DNA of 64,000 bases. Origin: Clostridia bacterium. Its GTDB lineage: Bacteria > Bacillota > Clostridia > Peptostreptococcales > Anaerovoracaceae. Both the position numbers and the translations under genes were made by a program. Location: contig CAJTER010000009.1 in NCBI GenBank assembly GCA_910575405.1, forward strand, positions 59,209 through 123,208, given 5' to 3'. Shown one piece after another: positions 46,106 through 54,724 of this stretch; the stretch's first letter is position 1, and each line of letters starts with the position of its first letter. The notes beneath the pieces were generated by a model, which saw only the letters and a list, made by a program, of their open reading frames with translations, had not been told where the DNA came from and made no database searches.

Positions 46106-46636
46106 ATAAGAACCTCCCTAAAGTTGTAAAAACAAATGAGAAAGCAGGAAGACGGAGAGGCTGTATGGTCCCCTGCTTGAGAATTTTTCAGGACGATTTT
46201 TGGAACATTTGAAGCAGGTGATTGAACGGAAAAATAGATGCACAAAAATATGGAAAAGCCACAAAATTTGGAAGTAATTGGTCATTTTGGCTAATTTTCT
46301 CCTTAAAGATATAAAACGTTCTTCTCTGGGCTTATTTCGTTGTGCGCTGAGAATATTACACTATAAATAGAGGAAAAATGAACTACAGGCAGAGCTTTAT
46401 CGGATTGGTAATCAGAGCATTTAGTACGACTCGTTTTGTCATCTGCTGCGTTGTTGTTTGGGATGTTACATTTTACGATAAAATGGCGATGCCTTGTTTT
46501 TTTACCTCACAAGCTGACCGTGTGTCAGAGTATGCTCTACTTGATACTCACGGTATCCGGCACACCAGGATTCAGCACTATTTATTATAACTGCCAGTTA
46601 GACAGTATACATGTAAACTCAGGAGGTACAAACTGC
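46106..46636. other. 530-base divergent intergenic region between two XRE genes
   Basis: AT-rich at its left end. A plausible plus-strand promoter is TTGTGC-N16-TATAAA at 46340-46367. It is followed by AGAGGAAAAATG and a 70-codon frame (46378-46590) that has no recognisable family and odd composition (Cys, Phe, Arg). I treat it as leader sequence rather than a gene. The AGGAGG for the XRE gene is at 46621. No hairpin terminator was seen. Confidence 0.45.
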
Positions 46637-47023
46637 ATGAAAAAAGGTGACTTAAATCTTAAGGAAATTGACCTGAAACGGATGGGGCGCCGAATTCGAA
46701 ACCAACGAGAGGCTATTCATATGACGCGAGCGCAGCTCGCGGCAAAGCTGGGGGTTTCCGGAAAATTCGTAGCGGATATCGAATATGGAGATAAAGGCGT
46801 TTCCATCCAGACGCTGTATCGGCTGACGCAAATACTGAATCTGAGCGCAGATTATATCCTTGCAGGGGATAAATCAGTGGTAGGAGATGCGGCCGATCCG
46901 GAGATAGAGCGAATTAAGGAAAATATTATGGGGCCGTTATCCGCCTGTTCTCTGGAGCAGCTGAAATGCATGGAACAGATTTCCCGCTACTATGTAGAGG
47001 GTATTGTTGGAGTTGAGGAGTGA
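46637..47023 (+). CDS. XRE-family HTH regulator
   Basis: 128 residues from the ATG at 46637 with AGGAGG ten bases upstream; the frame runs open further upstream without a site. The HTH domain (about 16-72) reads MGRRIRNQREAIHMTRAQLA, then KLGVSGKFVADIEYGDKGVS. A short C-terminal helical tail (LEQLKCMEQISRYYVEGIV) may dimerise. It is followed 60 bases later, on the same strand, by a membrane protein with a DUF4367-like ectodomain, so the two may form a regulator/sensor pair. Confidence 0.87.
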   Translation: MKKGDLNLKEIDLKRMGRRIRNQREAIHMTRAQLAAKLGVSGKFVADIEYGDKGVSIQTLYRLTQILNLSADYILAGDKSVVGDAADPEIERIKENIMGPLSACSLEQLKCMEQISRYYVEGIVGVEE

Positions 47024-47083
47024 TTGACGTAATGAAAAATTCATCGTATACTGTCACTAATGTAAAAAGTAAAGGAGTCACAT

Positions 47084-47815
47084 ATGGCCGAGAACAGAGA
47101 TCAGAATGAAATAATGGAAAACAAAGCAGCAGAGAAACTTGCGGAAGCGTTGGGCGAAGACATCGGGGAAATCCCAGAGGTCTCAATTACTGTGGAAGAG
47201 CTGAAAAAGCTGGAACAGGCCGATCGGAAAAAACGGAATCGCAAGCGGGCAAACATTGTTGGCATAGCGGCCGCCCTAATCCTCGTGTGCGGGGTGGCGG
47301 CTTTTGCCGCCTGGCCTAAAATGGCCGCTCCTGTAGATGCAGACAAGAATACGCAGCAGAGTGTGGAAGAGGAAAACGGGGTAGTTGTGATCAATGAGAA
47401 TGGGGCTGAAGGTGAAAGCGCCGTTACAACAGTTGAAAAGAACTGGGATAAAGTTAAGGATTTGAGAAAAGACTTTCCAGAGCTTATGATTCCGTCCTAT
47501 GTGCCGGAGGGGTATGAGTTTGTTTCCCTAGAACTAGAAGATTTAGAAAAGGGGGAATACCAAGCAATATATAAATATAAAAATATGGATGATGAGCTCT
47601 ATATTGAACAACGTCATTATGCAACTACTGGAAATGAAACAGGATTGCTTGCTGGAGAGACTACAGAGTCCGTTGAAAGTGAACATGGAAGGGTTTATTT
47701 AACATATAAGGGAGAAGAATTGATAGGTGCGTTCTCTCTAAAATCAGACAGCTTTAGAGTATTGGGGAATATAAAAAAAGAAGATATTGGAGTAATTGTA
47801 GATGGGCTCAAATAA
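47084..47815 (+). CDS. Single-span membrane protein with DUF4367-like C-terminal domain
   Basis: 243 residues. A cytosolic acidic N-terminus (about 1-50) and a basic stop (RKKRNRKR) lead to one membrane helix (about 55-77). An acidic linker and an outer domain (about 115-243) follow. The outer domain starts with IPSYVPEGYEFVSLE, the hallmark of DUF4367 domains found on anti-sigma and sporulation-related proteins. AAAGGAG precedes the ATG. The layout resembles an anti-sigma factor, but no zinc-binding ZAS motif and no sigma gene are present. Bases from about 47500 onward are noticeably more AT-rich than the 5' half. Confidence 0.75.
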   Translation: MAENRDQNEIMENKAAEKLAEALGEDIGEIPEVSITVEELKKLEQADRKKRNRKRANIVGIAAALILVCGVAAFAAWPKMAAPVDADKNTQQSVEEENGVVVINENGAEGESAVTTVEKNWDKVKDLRKDFPELMIPSYVPEGYEFVSLELEDLEKGEYQAIYKYKNMDDELYIEQRHYATTGNETGLLAGETTESVESEHGRVYLTYKGEELIGAFSLKSDSFRVLGNIKKEDIGVIVDGLK

Positions 47816-47884
47816 ATCGGCATAACTTTTACTGAGAGTATATTGATTATGCCGATTATAAAAATTATAAATTAAAATAGCATG

Positions 47885-48274
47885 CTAAAATGTACCACTA
47901 TGGCAAGTAATAACCTTGCTTGTTGAACCATCTTGACTTGTAAAGACAGCTTTTACTCGATACACTTTACCCTTTACTAGGGTAAAGGTGTATGGGAGCG
48001 CAAGTGTTCTTGTATTATGTTTGGTTTTAGTAACGGTTTTAACAGGAACACCTGTGGCAGTTCTCCAAGAACCATTATATTTCTCTTGTAGAGTAATAGT
48101 ATTGGTGCATGAAGTTAGAACCTTAGTGTAGCTAATGTCTGCAGAAACGGAAGCTGAGGTGTTACTTGTCCTACTTACGTGAATATTTCCGGCACCAGCA
48201 TACGCGCTGGCCACGCTGACCGACCCGAATATCACCACCAGGGCCAGAATCATTAAAACACATTTTCTTTTCAT
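47885..48274 (-). CDS. Small secreted protein of unknown function
   Basis: 129 residues from the ATG at 48274, which follows an AAAGGTGGG site; an upstream in-frame GTG overlaps that site. A clear signal peptide (about 1-27, cut after SVASAYA) leads to a mature part of about 100 residues, rich in Ser, Thr and Val with two Cys pairs. Alternating strands such as SASVSADISYTKVL and KGKVYRVKAVFTSQDG suggest a compact beta-sandwich. I do not recognise a named family. The coding sequence is AT-richer than its surroundings, and it is convergent with the gene at 47084, which hints at transfer. Confidence 0.7.
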   Translation of the reverse strand: MKRKCVLMILALVVIFGSVSVASAYAGAGNIHVSRTSNTSASVSADISYTKVLTSCTNTITLQEKYNGSWRTATGVPVKTVTKTKHNTRTLALPYTFTLVKGKVYRVKAVFTSQDGSTSKVITCHSGTF

Positions 48275-48356
48275 TTTATTTCCCACCTTTCCTGAAATGA
48301 ATTAAAAAATAAAGATTGTGGGCCTACTTTAGCCCAAGAAAAAGGGGGAAACAATA

Positions 48357-48374
48357 ATTGGGAAATATCCCAAT
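48357..48374. repeat. Perfect palindrome ATTGGGA-N4-TCCCAAT
   Basis: Seven-base arms with a four-base spacer, about 80 bases upstream of the secreted-protein start. The size fits a dimeric repressor site; no regulator is assigned. Confidence 0.35.
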
Positions 48375-48420
48375 GCGCGTTGTCTTTTTATGCGGTAAAA
48401 AATAGAGATGGATGCGCTAG

Positions 48421-48454
48421 AAACGGCTAAAATACGGGATTCTAGCCGTTTTTG
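48421..48454 (+). terminator. Hairpin terminator without an obvious upstream gene
   Basis: AAACGGCTA / TAGCCGTTT with a 13-base loop and a following T-run. No intact plus-strand gene precedes it, so it may be left over from a lost gene. Confidence 0.65.
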
Positions 48455-48671
48455 CTATAGGAAAAAAGATGGATATTTGCGTTATTTGCCGCAGCCTTTT
48501 TGCCCTGGGCAGCCGCTTTTAAAAGAGCCTGAAAGATGATACAAAAGGTCGTCTTGCTGCCTGCATTTTGGAGTTGGGAGGAGAAGGAAATATACTGGTC
48601 CCAGCTTGTAAAATCAGGGGGCTTGTGGTAGTATGTAACTACGAAAGCGACAGGAAACGTATCTGGCCTGA

Positions 48672-48821
48672 GCGGCTAAGCCATTTGAAGATGGGGAACA
48701 TATCCTTTATGTGAATGGGGAATACCGGGGAGAATCCGATCTTGGAAAACTCATGCACGATTTTAACTGCACAAAAGCAGACGATATGAATTTTGAACTG
48801 ATGGCAGAACAGAACGCCTAA
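48672..48821 (+). pseudogene. Fragment of a PD-(D/E)XK nuclease family transposase (Rpn-like)
   Basis: In one frame the sequence reads PFEDGEHILYVNGEYRG, then GKLMHDFNCTKADDMNFELM, and stops at 48821. This is the signature C-terminal part of a PD-(D/E)XK nuclease family transposase, in which DGTHILYVNG and LMHDF-C-PDDM are conserved. The upstream catalytic part is missing or scrambled: the frame is closed by a TGA just before, and the preceding 80 bases give only loose similarity. No insertion-sequence ends were found. It is dead by any reading. Confidence 0.7.
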
Positions 48822-48932
48822 AGCGCTGTCAACGGGTCAGAAATCTAAAAAAACAGCCAGTGCCAGGCAGCAAGCACACTGGGGTTGGCGATGTTTTTTA
48901 TGAATATAAAGAAATGGCAAAAGGAGGTTTTT

Positions 48933-50153
48933 ATGGATATTAAAATCGATCTTTCCAAAAGCGGACTTACGGAGGAAGACATTCAGCAGGAAAAAGAACG
49001 GGCAGGCGCAGCCCTTGACAAGCTGTGGTCCGGAAAAGAGGACTTTACAGGATGGGTAAAGTTGCCGCTGGAATATGATAAAGCGGAGATGGAGCGGATT
49101 CTCACGGTTTCCGATATCATCCGCAGCCAGTGCAGTCTTTTAATTGTAATCGGAATCGGCGGCTCCTACCTTGGCGCAAAAGCAGCCATTGATGCTCTGG
49201 AAAAAGAGCCAGGCTCCCCGGAAGTGAAATTCGCGGGCATTAACCTGAGCGCAGCGTACCACCAGAGACTGCTCCTTGAGATGCAGACAAAGGAAGTATG
49301 CCTCTGCGTAATTTCCAAATCCGGCACAACTGTAGAAACAACGGCAACCTTCAATATTTTCAAAAAAGCCCTTATTGAAAAATACGGCAAGGAAGAAGCG
49401 GTGCAGCGCATTTATGCTGTCACAGATAAGGAAAACGGCGCTCTGCGGCAGGAAACGGAAGAAGAAGGCTACACCAGCTTTGTCATTCCTTCCGACATCG
49501 GAGGCCGCTATTCCGTCCTGACCCCTGTAGGACTGCTCCCCATTGCTGTTTCCGGCGTTGATATCCGCCAGCTGATGGCAGGGGCGGAAGCTATGGCTTC
49601 TTCCACAGACTGGGATTTTCACGGAACGGATTACGCCATCGCCAGATACCTCATGCTGCAGCAGGGAAGAGCAGTGGAGGCCATCCAGCATTATGAACCG
49701 GATTTGAAATATTTTGTAGAGTGGATCAAGCAGCTCTTCGGCGAGAGCGAGGGCAAGGACGGCACAGGCCTGTTCCCGGCAGGACTGGAGCTGACAGCGG
49801 ATCTTCATTCCATGGGTCAGTTCCTTCAGGAGGGAAGCCGTATCTTCTTTGAAACTGTTCTGAATATTGAAAATTCATCTGTTGATTTGGAAGTTCCTTC
49901 CGGACCTTTGGAAGGAAAAACCTTAAATCAGCTGAATCAGGCGGCGACAAAAGGCGTTATAAAGGCCCACAGCGATGCGGGAATTTCCGTGATACGCCTT
50001 GATATTCCAAGCCTTACAGCCTTTTATTACGGGCAGCTCATCTACTTCTTTGAGACAACCTGCGCCGTGACGGCGACCCTCATGGGAGTCAACCCATTTA
50101 ACCAGCCGGGAGTAGAAGCTTACAAAAAAGAGATGAAAAAAGAAATTTCCTAA
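48933..50153 (+). CDS. pgi: Glucose-6-phosphate isomerase
   Basis: 406 residues from the ATG at 48933 (AAAAGGAGG upstream); the frame is open to 48885 without a site. It interconverts glucose-6-P and fructose-6-P, joining glycogen turnover to glycolysis. Signatures: GIGGSYLGAKAAIDAL, the phosphate loop VISKSGTTVETTATFNIF, the family block GGRYSVLTPVGLLPIAVSG, and HSDAGISVIRLDI near the base that opens the sugar ring. It is about 40 residues shorter than many Firmicute Pgi proteins but has all the conserved blocks. Monocistronic. Confidence 0.94.
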   Translation: MDIKIDLSKSGLTEEDIQQEKERAGAALDKLWSGKEDFTGWVKLPLEYDKAEMERILTVSDIIRSQCSLLIVIGIGGSYLGAKAAIDALEKEPGSPEVKFAGINLSAAYHQRLLLEMQTKEVCLCVISKSGTTVETTATFNIFKKALIEKYGKEEAVQRIYAVTDKENGALRQETEEEGYTSFVIPSDIGGRYSVLTPVGLLPIAVSGVDIRQLMAGAEAMASSTDWDFHGTDYAIARYLMLQQGRAVEAIQHYEPDLKYFVEWIKQLFGESEGKDGTGLFPAGLELTADLHSMGQFLQEGSRIFFETVLNIENSSVDLEVPSGPLEGKTLNQLNQAATKGVIKAHSDAGISVIRLDIPSLTAFYYGQLIYFFETTCAVTATLMGVNPFNQPGVEAYKKEMKKEIS

Positions 50154-50247
50154 TGCAAAAATAACAAAAATAGGTTACAATAGAGATACTGCAAGGTAAA
50201 TGATTCGTTTGCCGCTGCATCAGCACCACAGTGAATGTTAATTTTTT

Positions 50248-50267
50248 TAACAATAGTAAGATTGTTA
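50248..50267. promoter_or_regulatory. Palindrome TAACAAT-N6-ATTGTTA upstream of hbd
   Basis: Seven-base perfect arms, 22 bases before the hbd start and just upstream of the AAGGAGG site. A possible operator, or a hairpin in the leader. A weak -10 (TACAAT) lies at 50176. The arm order is reversed relative to the known Rex site. Confidence 0.4.
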
Positions 50268-50289
50268 TAAAACCAAGGAGGATATATTT

Positions 50290-51138
50290 ATGAAAAAGAT
50301 TGGAGTATTAGGTACAGGTACAATGGGTGCGGGAATCATTCAGGTTCTGGCTCAGAACGGTTATGACGTTGTCCTGAGAGCAAGAAGACAGACTTCTGTT
50401 GACAAGGGAATCGCAACCGTTACAAAGAACCTGGAAAAAATGGTTAAAAAAGAAAAGATCACAGAAGCGGATAAAGATGAAATCCTGTCCAGAGTAAACG
50501 GCTCAACCGATATCAGCATCGTAAAGGACGCAGATCTGATCATCGAAGCTGCTACAGAGGATATGGAAGCAAAGAAAGCTCTCTTCCAGGAGCTGGACGA
50601 ACTGTGCAAGCCTGACACCATCATCGCTACCAACACTTCTGCTCTGTCTATCACAGAAATCGCAGCAGCAACAAACAGACCGGACAAAATCATCGGAATG
50701 CACTTCTTCAATCCGGTTCCTGCAATGAAGCTGGTTGAAATCGTAAAAGGACTGACCACTTCCGAGGAAACAAGAGAAACCATCATCAACCTGACAAAGG
50801 ATCTGAAAAAGACTCCAGTAGACGTTGCGGAAGCTCCTGGATTCGTTGTAAACCGTATCCTGATCCCGATGGTAAATGAAGGAATCGGCATCCTGGCAGA
50901 CGGAGTAGCTGATGCAGAAGGAATCGATACAGCTATGCAGCTGGGCGCAAACCACCCAATGGGACCTCTCGCACTGGGCGACCTCATCGGACTGGACGTA
51001 TGCCTGGCAATCATGGAAACTCTATACAGAGAATTCGGCGATACCAAATACAGACCGCATCCACTGCTGAGAAAAATGGTAAGAGCAAACAAGCTGGGAA
51101 GAAAGACCGGCGTAGGCTTCTACGATTACAGCAAATAA
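50290..51138 (+). CDS. hbd: 3-hydroxybutyryl-CoA dehydrogenase
   Basis: 282 residues, full length. It reduces acetoacetyl-CoA to 3-hydroxybutyryl-CoA with NADH on the route to butyrate, or the reverse in beta-oxidation. The Rossmann loop [20 protein letters not shown] (about 5-24), the catalytic His-Glu pair region [17 protein letters not shown] and the C-terminal signature [20 protein letters not shown] are all present. The gene stands alone here; thiolase, crotonase and butyryl-CoA dehydrogenase genes are not in the window. Codon choice is strongly biased toward few codons, suggesting high expression. Confidence 0.95.
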   Translation: MKKIGVLGTGTMGAGIIQVLAQNGYDVVLRARRQTSVDKGIATVTKNLEKMVKKEKITEADKDEILSRVNGSTDISIVKDADLIIEAATEDMEAKKALFQELDELCKPDTIIATNTSALSITEIAAATNRPDKIIGMHFFNPVPAMKLVEIVKGLTTSEETRETIINLTKDLKKTPVDVAEAPGFVVNRILIPMVNEGIGILADGVADAEGIDTAMQLGANHPMGPLALGDLIGLDVCLAIMETLYREFGDTKYRPHPLLRKMVRANKLGRKTGVGFYDYSK

Positions 51139-51170
51139 AAATAGCCAACACTTTGCATTTCAATTTTATA

Positions 51171-51213
51171 GAAAAAACCGCGCAGTTCGGGCAACCGGAT
51201 GCGCGGTTTTTTC
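51171..51213. terminator. Rho-independent terminator after hbd
   Basis: GAAAAAACCGCGCA / TGCGCGGTTTTTTC, a 14-base perfect stem with a T6 end on both strands. It also reaches the end of the minus-strand VapD remnant. Confidence 0.93.
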
Positions 51214-51535
51214 AGTCTGGAGCTTTGGTTTTGTATTCGCCGGGAGTTCCATCATAATCAAAATACCGGTTTAGTGAGTATGTGTTTCCGACATCTGTCT
51301 GCCGGATATCCCGCACACATTTGCTCAAATAGGGTTCATCATTCAAGAGATCCCGCAAAAAACGGGCAACATCTGTTTTCCGTAAGGATGCCTTGCTGGC
51401 ATATACACTGCCTTGGATATGTTCGAATCCATAAGCATTCATTACTGCTCAATCGTTTTGTAGATTTCCCGATACTTATTCCCTAAAATTGCTCACATAC
51501 TTTTGTATCCAAATCAAAGGTGAGCTGAATTTTTG
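51212..51535 (-). pseudogene. VapD-family endoribonuclease gene with two frameshifts
   Basis: Three successive minus-strand frames together rebuild a VapD protein, a Cas2-like ribonuclease found in toxin-antitoxin loci. Frame one gives QLTFDLDTKVCEQ, frame two ILGNKYREIYKTIEQ, and frame three MNAYGFEHIQGSVY with the late block YLSKCVRDIRQTDVGN. Each junction is explained by loss of one base: in the AA of GAGCAATTTT (about 51488) and just after GAGCAG (about 51443). The start codon is also not evident, because the frame runs into the stop of the gene at 51536. A 76-residue peptide from the ATG at 51442 could still be made but lacks the first strand with the key Asp. Confidence 0.75.
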
Positions 51536-51805
51536 TTAAACCAGGCAATTTTCAATCTCTCCATCAATATTCGCTTCCCATTTATCTAAATATGTTATAA
51601 ATGCAGGATCGCGTTTTTCCTTATCAACGACATATTTTAATAATAATGCCATAGCATCTTCTCCATCTTTTGAAAAAACTCCGTACTCCGTTTCCTGGAT
51701 ATCTTCATGCTTTGCATAGGTTCGCATGTCAAACAGCATATCATCAGCAGTTAGGCTGTTATCGCGTAATTTGGGTTCATTAAAAATAAAAGTTAATTTG
51801 GTCAT
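51536..51805 (-). CDS. 89-residue hypothetical protein beside the VapD remnant
   Basis: Starts at the ATG at 51805 with AAAGGAG seven bases upstream; the frame is open further upstream without a site. The sequence is acidic and mostly helical (TADDMLFDMRTYAKHEDIQE, DAMALLLKYVVDKEKRD), with no membrane segment. I do not recognise a domain. It is directly upstream of the VapD remnant in the same direction and may have been its antitoxin or partner; that is inferred from position only. Confidence 0.6.
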   Translation of the reverse strand: MTKLTFIFNEPKLRDNSLTADDMLFDMRTYAKHEDIQETEYGVFSKDGEDAMALLLKYVVDKEKRDPAFITYLDKWEANIDGEIENCLV

Positions 51806-52012
51806 AAGGAACTCCTTTTTATTGAAATCGGTTTTTATTTTATCATGCATCACTTTAATGCGCGCCGCAAGCAGTTCACTCATATTTTGCGAATATTCCG
51901 CAAAAATATTACTTGCGAAAAGAACCCTCCTGCTGCATAATGAACATAGAAAATTTTCTTCGGACAGGGCAGACGAAGTAAAGGCGGACGAAGTGACAGA
52001 GAAAGCAGAAAG

Positions 52013-52786
52013 ATGGTGGGGCGCAGGATGCCGGAAAAACTTACGGAACGCGAATGGCGTTTTATGAATGAAATATTTTTGCATATCCATTCCAATAACG
52101 ACATGGATCAAATGAGGTTGGAGTTCTTTGACCTGCTCCAGAACCTGGTGGAGTTTGATTACGCGTCTTTTTGTCTGTATAAAAATGGAAAAACGGTACA
52201 GCCCGTAGGCTATAATCTTGCCGCGGAGGAGCTGGAATACTACATGGAAAAGGTTGAAGATATTGATCCTTTTTTACCTCTGAGAAAGCTCCTGTCCGAT
52301 CCCAACCATCCTGCAATTAAGGTCAGAGACTACGTGTTCACAAAAAATATTGAGGAAACCGAGTATTACAGACGGATCTGGATTCCAAAGAAGATCCAGT
52401 ACTCCATCTTCGCCGGGCTTGGATACAGGGAAAAAACCTTAGGCTCCCTCAGCCTTTACAGAACGCAGGCAGGTACGGAGTTTTCGGAAAAGGAGCTGCA
52501 GATTGTCAATACTCTGAAAGGGCACTTGAATATAAGGCTGTGGAATATGAGGGAACACCATAGTTTCAGGCCATCGGGGGGCAGTCTGAAAAGCAAATTC
52601 AGGCTGACGGACAGGGAGATCGATGTGGTAAGCCTGTGGAGTCAGGGGTTGACGGATCAGGAAATTTGCCAGGAGCTGTCGATTTCAAAAAATACGCTGA
52701 AAAAACATATGGCCAATATATTCGGCAAGCTGGAGATCAGCAGCAGAGTGGAACTTTTGAAGGTCATATCAAGTATAGCGGAATAA
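52013..52786 (+). CDS. LuxR-type transcriptional regulator
   Basis: 257 residues. The N-terminal about 180 residues look like a GAF/autoinducer-domain-like sensor (FDLLQNLVEFDYASFCLYKN, then YREKTLGSLSLYRTQ). The C-terminal LuxR HTH is clear (RLTDREIDVVSLWSQGLTDQ, then EICQELSISKNTLKKHMANI). Two starts are possible: the ATG at 52013, or 52028 with GCAGG just upstream. It is divergent from the 89-residue gene and lies 270 bases before an amidohydrolase-MFS pair, which it may control. Confidence 0.88.
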   Translation: MVGRRMPEKLTEREWRFMNEIFLHIHSNNDMDQMRLEFFDLLQNLVEFDYASFCLYKNGKTVQPVGYNLAAEELEYYMEKVEDIDPFLPLRKLLSDPNHPAIKVRDYVFTKNIEETEYYRRIWIPKKIQYSIFAGLGYREKTLGSLSLYRTQAGTEFSEKELQIVNTLKGHLNIRLWNMREHHSFRPSGGSLKSKFRLTDREIDVVSLWSQGLTDQEICQELSISKNTLKKHMANIFGKLEISSRVELLKVISSIAE

Positions 52787-52811
52787 ACGATAATAAAAAG
52801 GCAACCACAGT

Positions 52812-52848
52812 AAAAGGGCTGGATTCTATCATGGAATTCAGCTCTTTT
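52812..52848 (+). terminator. Hairpin terminator after the LuxR gene
   Basis: AAAAGGGCTGGATT pairs with AATTCAGCTCTTTT (two G-U pairs) around a nine-base loop, ending in T4. The rest of 52850-53058 has a short minus-strand frame of no clear family and no other feature. Confidence 0.65.
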
Positions 52849-53058
52849 ATTACGAAAAAAGAACTTGATGCATTGTCCAATTATCATAAACATCCACTAC
52901 TGCATTCAAAGTAGAACCATCAATCAAAAGAATGAGTCACTGCCTTTTATAGTAAGGACGGGTGTAGAGAAATAGCCAAATCGGGTGTTTGAAAAAGTCA
53001 GATTATTTGGTATTTTATTGGCATGTTTAAAAATGAAAACTGGAGGTGAAGAGCGATT

Positions 53059-54684
53059 ATGCGCAAAGCAGATAAGATACTGAAAAGCGATTGTATCTTT
53101 GATTCCATTCACGATGAGCCCTTTGCGGGGTTTATCGCCACAAAGGGAAACAAAATCCTTGCAGTAGAATCCGATGCTTCTCATATGGGAAAGTGGGCAG
53201 ACGAGCATACAGAATATATAGATTGCCAGGACAAATTGATCATGGCCGGATTCATCGATGTACATATGCACTTTTTTGATGGAATTTTCCAAAACAGCAA
53301 ATATATGTGCAGAGATCTGTTTGAGGCAAAGTCAGCAAGGGAATGCAGGGACATTATAAAAAAGTTCGCGGACGAGCATAAGGATTACGAAACGATTACA
53401 GGAATTGGCTGGTATATTCCTTTATGGGAGCAAAAGGAGCTTCCCACAAGGCATATGCTGGATGAAGTAGACGACAAGCGGCCCATTTATCTGATGTGCG
53501 CGGATGGCCATTCTTTTTGGCTCAATACAAAGGCTCTAAAGGAGTGCGGCATAACGGCGGATCAGGAGGTTCTCTTTGGCTCTATTGAACTTGATGAGAA
53601 AGGGCAGCCAAATGGGGTTCTCCATGAGCTTGATGTATGTTCCATCTGCACGGTCAAAGCGCAGAAATTGCCGGATTTTCAAAAGAAGAAACTGATACTT
53701 GACTTTGTCAGTGAGTTGTCAAAGCACGGTATTACTTCCACAACGGACATAACGGTGCTGCCAAAACCAGTTCCCATTACAGATGAACTGCAGATTATAG
53801 AGGAACTTGAAAAGGCGAATCAGTTACATGTAAGGCTCAATTTGTACCCCAGCCTGGGAGTAACGGATGATTTTGAGATAGTCCATGCATACAGGGAGAA
53901 ATTTAGTAACGGTAAAGTAAAGGTGGCAGGTCTCAAGGCATTTGTAGACGGAGTACATGGCAACCATACCGCCCTGTTATTAGCACCCTACGCGGACAAG
54001 CCGGATGCCACAGGAGCTTCCTTTTATCCTTATGAATTGTACGAAAAGCAGATCGCCGCAGCGAACCGGGAAGGGTACGGGGTAAAGCTGCACTGTACAG
54101 GAGAAGGCGCGGTGCGTCTTGCTTTAGACGCCTACGAGCATTCCCTGAACGTCAATCAAACTCTCAAGGTAAGAAATTCCATCGAACATGTGGAGGCTCC
54201 GGGAAAAGAGGACCTGGACCGCTTCCAAAAGCTTGATGTAACCGCATCTGTGCAGCCATGCCACCTGATGTTTACAGGCAACACCCTGCAATTGCGGCTG
54301 GGAGAAGAGCGGGCCAAAATGCAGTATGCCCTTAAGACTATGAAGGAACACGGCGTAAATGTCGCCTTCAGCACAGACTATCCGGTTGCGCCCTTTGAGC
54401 CGATGCTCAATCTCTACTTTGCTGTTACGCGGGCAGATTTGGACGGCAAGCCGGTTGAAAAGGAAACCTGCGAAAAGCTGACCATGGCAGAGGCCTTAAA
54501 AGCTTACACCATCAATGGAGCGTACTGCCTGAATGAGGAAAACAGGCTGGGGAGTCTGGAGGCCGGCAAGCTGGCGGATATCATCGTATTTGACCGTAAC
54601 CTCTTTGATGCGCAAGAGAGCGAATTACTGGAAGCGAAGGTGGAGCTGACCATGGTGGATGGAACAATTACCTACAGAGCTTGA
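53059..54684 (+). CDS. YtcJ-like metal-dependent amidohydrolase
   Basis: 541 residues, a second member of the group found at 29221 but clearly diverged from it. The metal site opens with MAGFIDVHMHFFDG. Later ligands are in VKLHCTGEGAVRLALDAYE and the EHVEAPG stretch, and STDYPVAPFEPMLNLYFAV holds the late Asp. The C-terminus is LGSLEAGKLADIIVFDRNLF. A GGAGG site lies before the ATG. It is followed 40 bases later by an MFS transporter, so uptake and hydrolysis of an amide-bearing compound is the likely job. Substrate unknown. Confidence 0.88.
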   Translation: MRKADKILKSDCIFDSIHDEPFAGFIATKGNKILAVESDASHMGKWADEHTEYIDCQDKLIMAGFIDVHMHFFDGIFQNSKYMCRDLFEAKSARECRDIIKKFADEHKDYETITGIGWYIPLWEQKELPTRHMLDEVDDKRPIYLMCADGHSFWLNTKALKECGITADQEVLFGSIELDEKGQPNGVLHELDVCSICTVKAQKLPDFQKKKLILDFVSELSKHGITSTTDITVLPKPVPITDELQIIEELEKANQLHVRLNLYPSLGVTDDFEIVHAYREKFSNGKVKVAGLKAFVDGVHGNHTALLLAPYADKPDATGASFYPYELYEKQIAAANREGYGVKLHCTGEGAVRLALDAYEHSLNVNQTLKVRNSIEHVEAPGKEDLDRFQKLDVTASVQPCHLMFTGNTLQLRLGEERAKMQYALKTMKEHGVNVAFSTDYPVAPFEPMLNLYFAVTRADLDGKPVEKETCEKLTMAEALKAYTINGAYCLNEENRLGSLEAGKLADIIVFDRNLFDAQESELLEAKVELTMVDGTITYRA

Positions 54685-54724
54685 TTCAAAGGAATCACGA
54701 TTACATGTTGAAGGAGGGAATCAT

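Noticed and set aside
46378..46590. 70-codon plus-strand frame with an upstream AGAGGAAAAATG
   Set aside because: Despite a plausible promoter and site, the product has no membrane, domain or repeat pattern and odd composition; kept only as a note in the intergenic entry.
50248..50267. Rex-type redox operator before hbd
   Set aside because: Rex sites read TTGTTAA-N4-TTAACAA type; here the arms are in the reverse order and the spacer is six, so Rex is not supported.
52850..52939. Minus-strand fragment reading LIDGSTLNAVVDVYDNW, possible transposase scrap
   Set aside because: Only about 28 residues between stops, and no family could be assigned with confidence.
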